64,000 nt of DNA, from positions 1-64,000 of the forward strand of contig NZ_RQXW01000016.1 in assembly GCF_003957515.1 (NCBI RefSeq). Direction: 5' to 3'. Every line of letters begins with the position of its first letter. Position 1 is the first letter of the stretch. The notes under the pieces are model-generated. The model saw only the letters and a list, made by a program, of their open reading frames with translations, was not told the DNA's origin and did not search any database. Positions 8,272 through 17,800 of this stretch are shown piece after piece. The translations under genes and the position numbers were made by a program. The stretch is from Amphritea opalescens (lineage in GTDB: Bacteria; Pseudomonadota; Gammaproteobacteria; Pseudomonadales; Balneatricaceae).

Positions 8272-9195
8272 ATGCGAAAAGGTATTATGCGTGCGGGTCA
8301 TGTGCAGATTCGAGTATTGGATCTGCAAGAAGCATTGACCCATTATCGTGATCTATTAGGCCTCATTGAGGTGGAGCAAGACGATCAGAATAGGGTTTAC
8401 CTTAAAGGTTGGACCGAAGTCGATAAGTTTTCTGTGGTGCTGCGTCAGGCGGAAGTGGCCGGCATGGACTTTATGGGTTTTAAGGTACTCAACGATGAAG
8501 TCTTAGAACAACGAGAACAGGATCTGCTCGCCCACGGCTATGAGGTCGAGCATCTTCCGGCGGGTGAACTGCAAGGCTGCGGTCGTCGCATTCGTTTTCA
8601 GGCACCGACAGGACACCACTTTGAGCTCTATGCCGATAAGGAACAAACCGGTAAGTGGGGAATTTCCAAGATTAACCCTGAAGCTTGGCCCCGAGGTCTG
8701 CAGGGCATGAAAGCGACCCGGTTTGATCACTGTCTGTTATATGGCCCCAACATCGAACAAACCTACGGCTTGTTTTGTGATGTGCTGGGGTTTGAGCTAG
8801 CGGAACAAGTGGTTAATCCTGATAACCAGAAGGTAGCCGTTTTTATGACGGTGGGGATGAAAGCCCATGATGTGGCGTTTATCGACTGTCCTGAAGCCAA
8901 TAAATTTCACCATGCATCCTTCTTTTTAGATTCATGGGAAGCGGTGTTGCGGGCCGCTGATCTGATTTCGATGACCAACACCTCGATCGATATCGGTCCA
9001 ACACGTCATGGTTTAACCCATGGTCAGACTATCTATTTCTTCGATCCTTCGGGTAACCGTAACGAAGTGTTCTGTGGCGGTGATTATCACTACCCGGATC
9101 ACCCGCCCGTTACCTGGAAGGCTGAAGAGCTTGGTAAGGCGATTTTTTATCATGAGCGGGTGTTAAATGAGCGTTTTTTATCGGTGCTGACGTAG
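8272..9195 (+). CDS. xylE: Catechol 2,3-dioxygenase (XylE/DmpB type)
   Basis: A 307-residue extradiol ring-cleavage dioxygenase of the vicinal-oxygen-chelate fold, the same length as TOL-plasmid XylE and collinear with it. The Fe(II) ligands fall at the same positions as in XylE: His153 (FDHCLL), His214 (FHHASFF) and Glu265 ([10 protein letters not shown]). The stretches [19 protein letters not shown] and RHGLTHG also match. It converts catechol to 2-hydroxymuconic semialdehyde in the cytosol. Unusually, no downstream meta-pathway genes (hydrolase, hydratase, aldolase) follow in the window and no XylT-like ferredoxin precedes it. It probably finishes ring opening of the product of the flavin monooxygenase operon. 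Confidence 0.93.
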   Translation: MRKGIMRAGHVQIRVLDLQEALTHYRDLLGLIEVEQDDQNRVYLKGWTEVDKFSVVLRQAEVAGMDFMGFKVLNDEVLEQREQDLLAHGYEVEHLPAGELQGCGRRIRFQAPTGHHFELYADKEQTGKWGISKINPEAWPRGLQGMKATRFDHCLLYGPNIEQTYGLFCDVLGFELAEQVVNPDNQKVAVFMTVGMKAHDVAFIDCPEANKFHHASFFLDSWEAVLRAADLISMTNTSIDIGPTRHGLTHGQTIYFFDPSGNRNEVFCGGDYHYPDHPPVTWKAEELGKAIFYHERVLNERFLSVLT

Positions 9196-9280
9196 CGGTT
9201 TGTCACTAAGTTGATCATTGCGTCGGTTGAACTGAGGGTCAAGCGATGCGAGGTCTTACAACAATAAAAGGGTGATTAAG

Positions 9281-10210
9281 ATGAGTATGCAAGATTTAGA
9301 TGTACGAGATTTTAGACGCGCGTTATCACAGTTCCCCACAGGGGTGACGGTGATCACCACGAATGATGAACAGGGCGTACCGATTGGCGTAACCGCGAGT
9401 AGCTTTAATTCGGTCTCTGTCGATCCCCCTTTGATTTTGTGGAGCATCGATAAAGGCGCACACAGTTTAGCGACGTTTGAAGCGGCTAAGTATTTTGCGG
9501 TGAATGTTCTTAGCCGAGATCAGGTGGATACCTCTAATCGGTTTGCCAGTCGTGGTGAAGATAAGTTTAAAGATGTTGTTTATAGCGAAGGGGTAGGCGG
9601 CAGTCCGCTGTTGAGTGATTATTCAGCACAGTTTGAATGTAAAACATGGGCGGTTTATGAAGGTGGTGATCATCTGATACTGGTCGGTGAAGTCTTGGAT
9701 TATCGTTATCAGGATAGCAACCTACCGTTGGTCTTCGCCCGTGGCAGCTATTCAGTATCGAGTCAGCACCCCTCTACCGTGAAATATGATGCTGAAGGGC
9801 AAACCGGTGAGTTTATCAGCGATTATCTGCTCTATCTGCTGCGTGAATCCTATAACCGTTTTAGTTCTGATCTCTATCCTAAGTTACAGATTGAAGGCGG
9901 GGTTAACCCAGAAGAGTGGCGCATCTTAGCGATCTTACGTGATCAGGGTGAAATGTCGCTGGAACGCTTGGCACCATTAACGATGCAACCGATGGTTACG
10001 CTGATGCGGTCGGTTGAGTGGATGCAGGAGAAGAGCTGGGTCGAGCTGAAGGGTAATATGTTGGCCTTGCTGCCTGAGGGGCAGTTGCTAGCCGACAGAC
10101 TATTACTATTGGCCAAACAGCATGAAACAGATGTATTAAAGGCTTTGTCGGTAGAACAGTCTGAGCAGCTAAAAGATGGCTTAAGAGTTATTATGGCAAG
10201 CCATCGCTAA
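9281..10210 (+). CDS. Flavin reductase with C-terminal MarR-like domain
   Basis: A 309-residue two-domain protein. Residues about 5-165 are a short-chain flavin reductase (FRRALSQFPTGVTVITT at the N-terminus; GVTASSFNSVSVDPPLILWS as the flavin-binding stretch). Residues about 175-305 form a winged-helix, MarR-like module (…PEEWRILAILRDQGEMSLERLAPLT…). This architecture is that of the C1 reductase of Acinetobacter p-hydroxyphenylacetate hydroxylase, in which the MarR-like domain senses the aromatic substrate and relieves autoinhibition. It should supply FMNH2/FADH2 to the monooxygenase at 2313-3461. The start was set at the ATG with AAAGGG 8-9 bases upstream; an in-frame GTG lies 9 bases earlier. 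Confidence 0.87.
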   Translation: MSMQDLDVRDFRRALSQFPTGVTVITTNDEQGVPIGVTASSFNSVSVDPPLILWSIDKGAHSLATFEAAKYFAVNVLSRDQVDTSNRFASRGEDKFKDVVYSEGVGGSPLLSDYSAQFECKTWAVYEGGDHLILVGEVLDYRYQDSNLPLVFARGSYSVSSQHPSTVKYDAEGQTGEFISDYLLYLLRESYNRFSSDLYPKLQIEGGVNPEEWRILAILRDQGEMSLERLAPLTMQPMVTLMRSVEWMQEKSWVELKGNMLALLPEGQLLADRLLLLAKQHETDVLKALSVEQSEQLKDGLRVIMASHR

Positions 10211-10315
10211 TCGCTAGATCGAAACATGACTATCGATATATGATCGACCCTCTGCCGAGAACATGACCTGGTGATTGATCGCCTAGTATATCGGCTCACG
10301 ATATTTAGGTGACCA

Positions 10316-11536
10316 ATGACACAGATACGACCGAGCCATGTTTCGGGTGAGTTTATTGCATTAATGGCGCTGTTGATGTGCATGGTGGCGTTATGCATTG
10401 ATGCGGTTTTACCGGCACTAGGCCCGATGGCCGCTGATTTAAATGTCGGCGCATCGAATAACATTCAGTTAGTCGTTTCCACTGTGTTTGCCGGCATGGC
10501 GGTTGGGCAGTTGATTTATGGTTTTTTGGCCGATGCCAAAGGACGAAAAACATCAATCTATTTAGGCATAGCGATTTTCTTGTGTGGCACCTTGGTTGCA
10601 CTCTGGGCCGATACGTTAGAAATGATGCTGTTAGGGCGTTTTCTACAAGGCATAGGAGCGGCTGGCCCAAGAACCATCACCTTAGCCATTATCCGCGATC
10701 AGTATAAAGGTGATCAGATGGCGCGGGTGCTGTCTCTGGTCATGACGGTATTTATTTTATCTCCGGTTGTCGCACCGCTCATCGGTCAAGGGGTGATGTG
10801 GCTGTTTGGCTGGCGTGAGATCTTTATCTTTTTGTTGGTTCTCGCGGTGATATCTGGGGTGTGGTTTTGGTTAAGACAGCCAGAGACACTTGCCGTGGAA
10901 GATAGAGTGCAGTTCTCGGTTGGGGAAACGGTTAAGAGCTTAAGCTCGATGTTACAGGCGCGAGCCGCCGTCTATTATGTGCTGGCGTTGGGCTTCATCT
11001 TTGGTGCTTTTATCGGCTTTATTAACTCTGTTCAGCCGGTGATGCAGGGTATTTATCAGATGGGGTCTATGTTCCCAGCATTATTCGCGACCTTGACGGT
11101 CAGTTTTGCGGGGGCGTCATATCTGAATTCACGCTTAGTGATGCGCTTCGGAGCTCAGCGGTTAGCGTTGATGGCGGCGTTATCGGTGGCGGGTTTGTCA
11201 TTTATCATGTTGTTACTCTCCTGGATATTACAGGGTGTGCCACCCCTGTGGTTGTTGATGATCTATCTTTGGTGCACGCTGTTTTTTGTTGGTTTACAGT
11301 TTGGTAACTTGAATGCCATGGCGATGGAACCCTTTGGGCGCATAGCCGGTGTTGCTTCGGCGATTATCGGTAATGTCTCTACGATGTTGGCGGTGGTTTT
11401 TGGTACGGTGGTCGGTCAGCTGTTTAATGGCACCGTGTTGCCATTAGTGACGGGTTTTACCCTGTTAGCTCTCGGTGCCGCTTTTTTTATTCATAAAGCG
11501 AACAGCATTCAGTTGGTATCTGCATCTAGCCGATAA
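10316..11536 (+). CDS. MFS multidrug-type efflux transporter (Bcr/CflA family)
   Basis: A 406-residue major facilitator of 12 transmembrane segments in the drug/H+ antiporter-1 Bcr/CflA branch: DAVLPALGPMAADL in helix 1, GMAVGQLIYGFLADAKGRK as motif A after helix 2, and GRFLQGIGAAGPRTITLAIIRD in helices 4-5. AGGTGA lies before the ATG. It closes the aromatic operon direction and ends 52 bases before a strong intrinsic terminator, so it may export toxic aromatic intermediates. That substrate assignment is inference from position only. Confidence 0.88.
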   Translation: MTQIRPSHVSGEFIALMALLMCMVALCIDAVLPALGPMAADLNVGASNNIQLVVSTVFAGMAVGQLIYGFLADAKGRKTSIYLGIAIFLCGTLVALWADTLEMMLLGRFLQGIGAAGPRTITLAIIRDQYKGDQMARVLSLVMTVFILSPVVAPLIGQGVMWLFGWREIFIFLLVLAVISGVWFWLRQPETLAVEDRVQFSVGETVKSLSSMLQARAAVYYVLALGFIFGAFIGFINSVQPVMQGIYQMGSMFPALFATLTVSFAGASYLNSRLVMRFGAQRLALMAALSVAGLSFIMLLLSWILQGVPPLWLLMIYLWCTLFFVGLQFGNLNAMAMEPFGRIAGVASAIIGNVSTMLAVVFGTVVGQLFNGTVLPLVTGFTLLALGAAFFIHKANSIQLVSASSR

Positions 11537-11587
11537 GTTCTTTCTCTTTCTATCTGGGTGGATGGGCGGCCCTAATCTCTTTTTTCT

Positions 11588-11609
11588 AAAGCAGCTTCGG
11601 CTGCTTTTT
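11588..11609 (+). terminator. Intrinsic terminator of the aromatic block
   Basis: AAAGCAGC and its complement enclose a TTCG tetraloop and run into five T residues: a textbook rho-independent terminator after the MFS gene. The rest of the gap to the porin gene (11610-11907) holds only the regulatory element described next and chance open frames. Confidence 0.9.
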
Positions 11610-11708
11610 GTCGTTTATGGAGACTTACTTTTCTCAATGCTCTATTTTCTCAATGCTTTACCGCTGGCTTGCCGTTTTAAAGATTAGTGCGCGAGTTTGT
11701 TTTATTTC

Positions 11709-11769
11709 GTTACATATCTGCACAACATTACACATTTTTCAGAAAGCTGGTTTACACCCCGCAGTTAGT
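11709..11769 (+). promoter_or_regulatory. Porin 1 upstream element shared with qhpA1
   Basis: GTTACAT (11709), ACAAC (11722), ACACA (11730), GAAA (11742), TTTACACCC (11751) and GTTAG (11764) occur at exactly the same relative positions as upstream of qhpA1 (22069-22129), with no gaps over about 60 bases, while the bases between differ. Such spacing conservation in otherwise unrelated DNA points to a common activator, most likely the OmpR-type regulator encoded at 21178-21912. The element sits about 140-200 bases before the porin ATG. Confidence 0.6.
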
Positions 11770-11907
11770 CTGTTGTCAGTGCTTAATGTATCAGTAAATC
11801 GGTGAGTCTTTGTCCCCTCAATACTTACTGGTTGAACCATCGGTTATGGACTGATATCAGCACCACACTATTATAAAAAAATCGCGGCTTCGCGGAGGAT
11901 AAAATCG

Positions 11908-13167
11908 ATGAAAACATTTAAGGGCCATAAGCTTTCGAGCTATTTGCTGACAGCAGCTGTGACCACGGCAACAGCAATGATGGCGATGCCAGCGCAAGCT
12001 TATAATCTTTATGCCGAAGATGGTGCCGAACTGAATCTCGATATAGAAGCGGTGTTTGGTACATTCAGTAGCGATGAAAACTATTTTAGTAAATCGGGTA
12101 ATGGTTCTTCTTGGCAAGAAGGCTATATCAAAGCCGGTTTTAGTGGCAGTAAAGCGTTATCCGAGCAAACCACCGTTTATGGCGGATTGAACCTTCTCTC
12201 TTCGGGTACTTGGGGCGATGGGGATGCTAGCGGTAGTACCGATGGTAGCGAGCGCCGTACGGCCGTTGAAGACGCCTATATTGGTTTTCGTTCAGATATG
12301 ATCGATATTTCCTTTGGTCGGCAGAACTTTTCCGTTGGTGATGGTTTCCTCATTAATGGCGATGCATTGAATCTAAGTGAACGCGGCGGTGCTTATTGGC
12401 TGGCTGGCCGTAAAGCGTTTGATAAAACCGTGATTGCTCGTATTGGTGGTGATGAGGGTCTGCGGGGTGATCTGTTCTATCTGAACTCCGATAACGAAGG
12501 ACAGGCTGAGATGGATTTAGCCGGTGCCAATATCGAGTATATCACCGAGGTAGGCACCTTTGGGGGTACTTATATTAAAGGCCTAGATGCGGTCAATAAT
12601 GCCGCCCGTGATGGCCAGAAAACCATGAGTGTGCGTTATCAGGGTAATGCTGGGGTTGAGAACCTGTTCCTGTCGGCTGAATATGCGGATCAGTCTCAGG
12701 GGGACAATTCCGATGATGCCAATGCTTGGTATGCCGAGGCCGGTTGGACCTTTGCCAATGTAGCCTGGTCGCCACAGGTGACTTATCGTTACACCAAGTA
12801 TGATGATGGTTTTGATTCACTGTTTTACGGTTTCAACCGTGGCTATGGTACTTGGTTCCAGGGTGAAGTGGCGGCTAACTATGCTGGGCCTTTCGGTTCA
12901 TCCGCGACCATTCAGCATGTTGGGGTGAAGGCTTCACCCACCGAGATGCTATCGATCGGTGCACTCTATTTTGATTTCAGTGATTCCAGTACCTTTGGTC
13001 AAAACTCAGAAGGTCAAGAAATCGATCTTTACGCGGAATGGGTGGTTAATGAGCACCTGATTATTAGCCCATTAGTCGGTTTGTATTCACCGGATAGCGA
13101 CAATCAAACTCAGAACACCGGAGATGATAACTTTTACGCACAGGTTATTGCGATCGTACCGTTCTGA
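11908..13167 (+). CDS. Outer-membrane beta-barrel porin 1
   Basis: A 419-residue outer-membrane protein: Sec signal (residues 1-31, ending AQA-Y), then alternating amphipathic strands rich in Gly, Tyr, Trp and Asp, and a terminal strand ending in phenylalanine (…QVIAIVPF), the mark recognised by the BAM complex. It is paralogous to the porin at 38389-39723; both share WQEGYIK, SFGRQ/SIGRQ…GDGF, RGGAYWLAG and FLSAEY/FLSFEY stretches. One paralog lies next to each amine dehydrogenase set, so a role in letting amines into the periplasm is likely but inferred. GCGGAGG precedes the ATG. It probably forms a transcription unit with the aldehyde dehydrogenase downstream. Confidence 0.8.
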   Translation: MKTFKGHKLSSYLLTAAVTTATAMMAMPAQAYNLYAEDGAELNLDIEAVFGTFSSDENYFSKSGNGSSWQEGYIKAGFSGSKALSEQTTVYGGLNLLSSGTWGDGDASGSTDGSERRTAVEDAYIGFRSDMIDISFGRQNFSVGDGFLINGDALNLSERGGAYWLAGRKAFDKTVIARIGGDEGLRGDLFYLNSDNEGQAEMDLAGANIEYITEVGTFGGTYIKGLDAVNNAARDGQKTMSVRYQGNAGVENLFLSAEYADQSQGDNSDDANAWYAEAGWTFANVAWSPQVTYRYTKYDDGFDSLFYGFNRGYGTWFQGEVAANYAGPFGSSATIQHVGVKASPTEMLSIGALYFDFSDSSTFGQNSEGQEIDLYAEWVVNEHLIISPLVGLYSPDSDNQTQNTGDDNFYAQVIAIVPF

Positions 13168-13191
13168 TTCAACAACATAATTATAAGTGAG

Positions 13192-13217
13192 CCGGTGCCT
13201 TTCAGTTAAGGCATCGG
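13192..13217 (+). terminator. Stem-loop between porin 1 and aldehyde dehydrogenase
   Basis: CCGGTGCCTT and AAGGCATCGG form a 10-pair stem with one G-U and a 6-base loop. No strong U-run follows, so it may be a partial terminator or a 3' stabiliser that keeps porin mRNA more abundant than the downstream enzyme mRNA. Confidence 0.5.
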
Positions 13218-13243
13218 TATTTCGGTAAGAAAGGAATGTGAGA

Positions 13244-14653
13244 ATGAAACAATATTCATTAATGATTAATGGTCAACAAGTAGCAGGAGAGGCGGGAACC
13301 TTTAAGGTTTTAAATCCTGCGACGGAAGAGGTCGTGGCGCTTTGTCCTGAAGCCAGCCTTGCCCAGCTTGATGCTGCGGTCGCCTCAGCACAGGCATGTT
13401 TTGAAACTTGGCAGTATTCGAGTAATGATGAGCGTAAGCAGTTATTACATAGTATCGCTGATCGACTCGAAGCGAATGCCGATGAGTTAGCACGTATTGT
13501 TGTGGAAGAGCAGGGTAAGCCACTGTTTTTGGCACAGATGGAAGTTGGCGGTGCGGTTGCTTGGACACGGGCAACGGCAGAACTAGAACTGCCGGTTGAA
13601 ATCCTTGAAGACGGTGACACTAAGCGCGTAGAAGTACACCGTAAGCCGCTCGGCGTAGTCGGTTCGATTACGCCTTGGAACTGGCCGCTAATGATTGCTG
13701 TTTGGCATATTATGCCTGCTATTCGTTCGGGTAATACGGTGGTGTCTAAACCGTCCGGTTTGACGCCGTTCAATACGATTCGTCTGGTTGAAATTATTAA
13801 TGAAGTGGCACCTGCCGGACTGGTGAATGTCGTTACTGGCGAATCCGGTATTGGTAGCGGGATGTCGAATCATCCAGGCATTCGTAAAATCGTCTTTACC
13901 GGCTCGACCCCGACCGGTCAGAGCATTATGCGTGGTGCGGCGGATAACCTGAAACGTTTGACCTTGGAGTTAGGCGGTAATGACGCCGGTATTATTCTAC
14001 CGGATGCTGATCCTTCCGTGATTGCTGAGGCGGTTTTCCAAACCTCATTCCTCAACATGGGCCAAACCTGTGCTGCCCTGAAACGTCTCTATGTACATGA
14101 TTCTATCTATGAAGAGATGTGTGAAAAACTAGCCGATGAAGCGGCCAAGCAAAACGTCGGTAATGGGATGAATGAAGGGGTGACCTTTGGTCCGATTCAG
14201 AACCATAAACAGTTTGAGCTGGTGAATGGTTTGGTTGAAGATGCCCGCGCGAATGGTGCTCGGATTATCTGTGGCGGTGCGCCGATTGAAGGGGCAGGTT
14301 ATTTCTATCCACCAACCATCGTCGCTGATGTAACCGACGGTTGCCGTCTGGTTGATGAGGAGCAGTTTGGTCCAGTATTGCCGGTTATTCGTTATAGCGA
14401 TGTTGACGATGCGGTTAAGCGCGCCAACGCTGCCGATGTCGGTTTGGGCGGTTCGGTTTGGTCACCGGACATCGCTAAAGCGACAGAAATTGCGGCGCGA
14501 CTGGAGTGTGGTACCGCATGGATCAATGGCCATTCAGAACTATTGCCATACGCGCCCTTTGGTGGCTGTAAAATGTCAGGCTTTGGGGTTGAGTTCGGTC
14601 AAGAAGGCCTGTTGGAATATACCTCAACACAGGTCCTCAATATTAATAAGTAA
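13244..14653 (+). CDS. NAD(P)-dependent aldehyde dehydrogenase
   Basis: A 469-residue aldehyde dehydrogenase superfamily member. Visible motifs are the TPWNWPL cofactor-fold stretch, FTGSTPTGQ, the general base Glu in LELGGND and the catalytic Cys in NMGQTCAALKR. The ATG at 13244 has AAGGA at good distance; an in-frame GTG lies 6 bases upstream. It follows a porin and precedes, convergently, the sensor kinase of the amine dehydrogenase system, so its probable role is oxidation of the aldehydes that QHNDH releases. It belongs to a different subgroup than the ALDH at 31513-33012. Exact substrate unknown. Confidence 0.87.
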   Translation: MKQYSLMINGQQVAGEAGTFKVLNPATEEVVALCPEASLAQLDAAVASAQACFETWQYSSNDERKQLLHSIADRLEANADELARIVVEEQGKPLFLAQMEVGGAVAWTRATAELELPVEILEDGDTKRVEVHRKPLGVVGSITPWNWPLMIAVWHIMPAIRSGNTVVSKPSGLTPFNTIRLVEIINEVAPAGLVNVVTGESGIGSGMSNHPGIRKIVFTGSTPTGQSIMRGAADNLKRLTLELGGNDAGIILPDADPSVIAEAVFQTSFLNMGQTCAALKRLYVHDSIYEEMCEKLADEAAKQNVGNGMNEGVTFGPIQNHKQFELVNGLVEDARANGARIICGGAPIEGAGYFYPPTIVADVTDGCRLVDEEQFGPVLPVIRYSDVDDAVKRANAADVGLGGSVWSPDIAKATEIAARLECGTAWINGHSELLPYAPFGGCKMSGFGVEFGQEGLLEYTSTQVLNINK

Positions 14654-14802
14654 GTTGATTCATCTGTACGCAGCCATCGAGGCTGCTCATGGTTGAGGGT
14701 GAGATCAATACCCACAACCATGACAGGATGATCAAATAAGATTAAACGATTTTCACCCTGCCGGAGGGTTGTCCGGCGATCTCCTTGTTTTACCGTTTTT
14801 TG

Positions 14803-14824
14803 CCCCTCTCTGAGGGGTTTTTTT
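14803..14824. terminator. Intrinsic terminator between convergent genes
   Basis: CCCCTC, a 3-base loop TCT, GAGGGG and a run of seven T residues terminate the aldehyde dehydrogenase transcript. A second hairpin (GCCGGA…TCCGGC, 14760-14777) lies just before it. The sensor kinase gene ends convergently 20 bases further on. Confidence 0.9.
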
Positions 14825-14844
14825 ATGTGCGTAAGATAGTGGAG

Positions 14845-17800
14845 TTATTGCTCGAATGCTTTTAGCTTATTTAAGCTAAGTTGTAACAGTTGTCGTAGCG
14901 CCTCATAGCTCTCTGCGGTTAGCCGGTCAGGATGCTCCTCTAATGATTTACACTGCGCTGATAAGCGGATTAGGCCAAAGTTGGCTGCAGCACCGCTTAA
15001 TTGGTGAGCAATGCTACTCACCTTGACGTTATTTTCTTGCTCGAGTGCTTGTGCGATCTGATCGAATAGTTGATCACATTGGGATTCGAGTTGGCCAATC
15101 AGTCGGGCAAACTTTTCCACGCCGAGCATATCTCGGTGCTGATGGATCAGCGACTGGTTTAGGAGTGAATCATTCGGTTCAGTTGGGATAGTGTTCGTCT
15201 CATCATGGTTAGCGGTCGGTGCTTGTTGCCCGAGTAGCTGTTGCAATTCAGTATACTGGATCGGTTTTCCGATGACCGCATCGATACCGGCGGAATAGTA
15301 GTTATTGATTTCAGCTTCAGTGATGCTGGCGGTTAGAGCGATAACGCGGATATTAGCTTTGTTGTGATCCGAATGCTGGCGTAATCGGCGGGTGGTTTCC
15401 ATACCGTCCATGTCGGGTAGGTGGATATCCATTAACACAACATCATAGTCATGTTGATCGTGTTGCTGCAGGGCTTGATAACCATTGGCGGCAATATCCA
15501 CTCGATGGCCATCGCTTTCGAGTAAGCCTTGGGCCACTTGCTGGTTAATGTCGGTATCTTCCACTAACAAGATGCGCAGAGGCACACATTTTTCAGGTGA
15601 CGCTGTACAGGGAAGCGTTTGTTCGGCGGCAGAGGTTTTGAGGTACGGGATACTGAACCAGAAACGGCTGCCTTTGCCTTCGGTGCTGTCAAAGCCGATC
15701 TCTCCCCGTTGTAACTCGACCATCTTCTTACTGATCGCCAGCCCGAGCCCCGTGCCGCCATAGCGGCGTGTAATGGAGGAGTCCGCCTGTGAAAACTGTT
15801 GGAATATCCGATGGTGGGATTCTTTTGGAATGCCAATGCCGCTGTCTTCAATGATAAAGGTCAGTTGTAAATCATCAGTATTTTCTTGGCAGTTAACGGT
15901 GATATTCACAAACCCCTGTTGAGTGAATTTAATCGCATTCGCACAAAGGTTCATTAACACTTGGCCTAGGCTGCGCTTATCGCCGAGAACAATCTCTGGC
16001 AGTGGATCGGCTAGGGTGAGCGTCAATTGCAACTGCTTATGTTCCGCCATGGGGCGCAGTATCAGTTCTAACTCTTCTAGCACCTGTTGGATGCAGAAGG
16101 GGCTTATGTCCAGCTCAGTCTGTCCCGCTTCAACCTTAGTGAAGTCGAGAACATCATTAAGAATTGATAATAGTGTTTGTCCTGATTGATATATCGCTTG
16201 GACATGTTTGCGTTGCTCGGGTTGTAGCGGCTGCGTTTCTAACAACTGCGCCATGCCCAGAATACCGTTCATGGGGGTTCTTATTTCATGACTGATGGTG
16301 GCAAGGAACTCTGATTTGGCTTGATTGGAAGCCTCTGATTTTTGTAGGTTTAACTGTGCTTGCTCTTTTGCTTTACGCTCGGTGATATTGGCGAGTGAAC
16401 CTTCGTAATAAAGGGCATTGCCTTGGTGATCGAGTTCTCGCCGGGCCGAGATTGATAGGTTAACGCAAGAGCCGTCTCGCCGTAGCCATTCGGTCTCAAA
16501 ATCGGTGACACGGTTGTTTTGTGATAGCTGTTTTAGAAAGCTATGCAGGTCATGGCTGTTGGCGAAACACTGGCTGGCAATATCGGTAATGGCGTTAAGA
16601 AACTCTGCCGGTGAAGCATAACCGAGTAGCTCAGCAAGGGCGGGGTTAGCCGAGATAAAGTGCCCTTGAGGGCTGGCTCTAAAAATCGCTTCGACGGTGT
16701 TCTCAAAGAGTGAGCGGTATTCCTGTTCTGAATGTTTCAGGCTGGAGTACAGCTTTGCATTCTCGATGGAGATGGCGGCCTGCGCGGATAAAATTTGCAG
16801 GGTTTCCAGCCGAGAAGGGTCAAATACGTTGCGACTCTCATTGTTTTCGAGATACAGCACCGCGGTTAACTCGCCGTGGTATAGGATAGGCATACAAAGC
16901 AGCGAGCGCGGCTTATGCTTGCGGATATAGCTGTCCTGCATAAACATATCATGGCTGTGAGCGTTGCTGAGGACGACATTCTCTTTGGTGCGGGCAACGT
17001 AATGGATGATACTGGTGGGTAAGCGATTACTGTCTTCTAGCACCAGGCCATTAAAGAAATGCGGCGTGCGATCGGGCTCGGCTTCGGCTTCGATATACAG
17101 GCGCTCTTTCTCTTTGAGAATGAGGATCGCTCGTTGAGCGCCGGCGCTTTCCAGTGCGAGGGTCATCAGTCGGCCGAGTAGTTTTTCCAGTTCTATCTCA
17201 TCAGAAATCGCCTGAGATGAACGAATCACCGAGATGATATCGAGATGTTGATTGGATATATGTGCCGAATTATCGACGCTGATCATCGTTTTATTGTGTG
17301 GATTATTGGTGATATTTCGGTCGCCGAATAACTCCGGATATCGCTGCTGTAACTGCTGTAACTTAGGCTTTATCTGCAACTGTAAGTAGCTGTTCCACGC
17401 CTCGTTGAGGTAGGTTTTGGCAATATTGTCTTTGTCCCATTGGCGATAACAACGGCCAGCCGCCTCTTTGGCGAGAGCTGCAATGAGATAAAAATGGTTA
17501 TTGTCAGCGGCGCTAATGGCGTTATCGTAATGATCCATCGCTTGACTGTATTGATGGTCGACGCGATACAGTTCTGCTTGTATCAACGAGGCGTAACATT
17601 GATGATTTTCGGGGCAGTGTTTTGCCCAGCGTTTCGCGCGTCGTAGTAAGCGCCGGACCTGCTTTAATCGATGGCGTTGTTGTAACACACTGCCTTCGTC
17701 TATCTGCGCTAGCAGTGAAAGTGCCGTCATATACTCGAAACAGGCATAAGTATAGGTGCCAACAATATGGGGCATGTAGGGAGTGCCCGTTTCGCAGTGG

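Noticed and set aside
11475-11805. Overlapping plus-strand open frames of 65-70 codons between the MFS and porin genes
   Set aside because: They run through a terminator and the shared regulatory element, lack ribosome sites and have no recognisable protein pattern.
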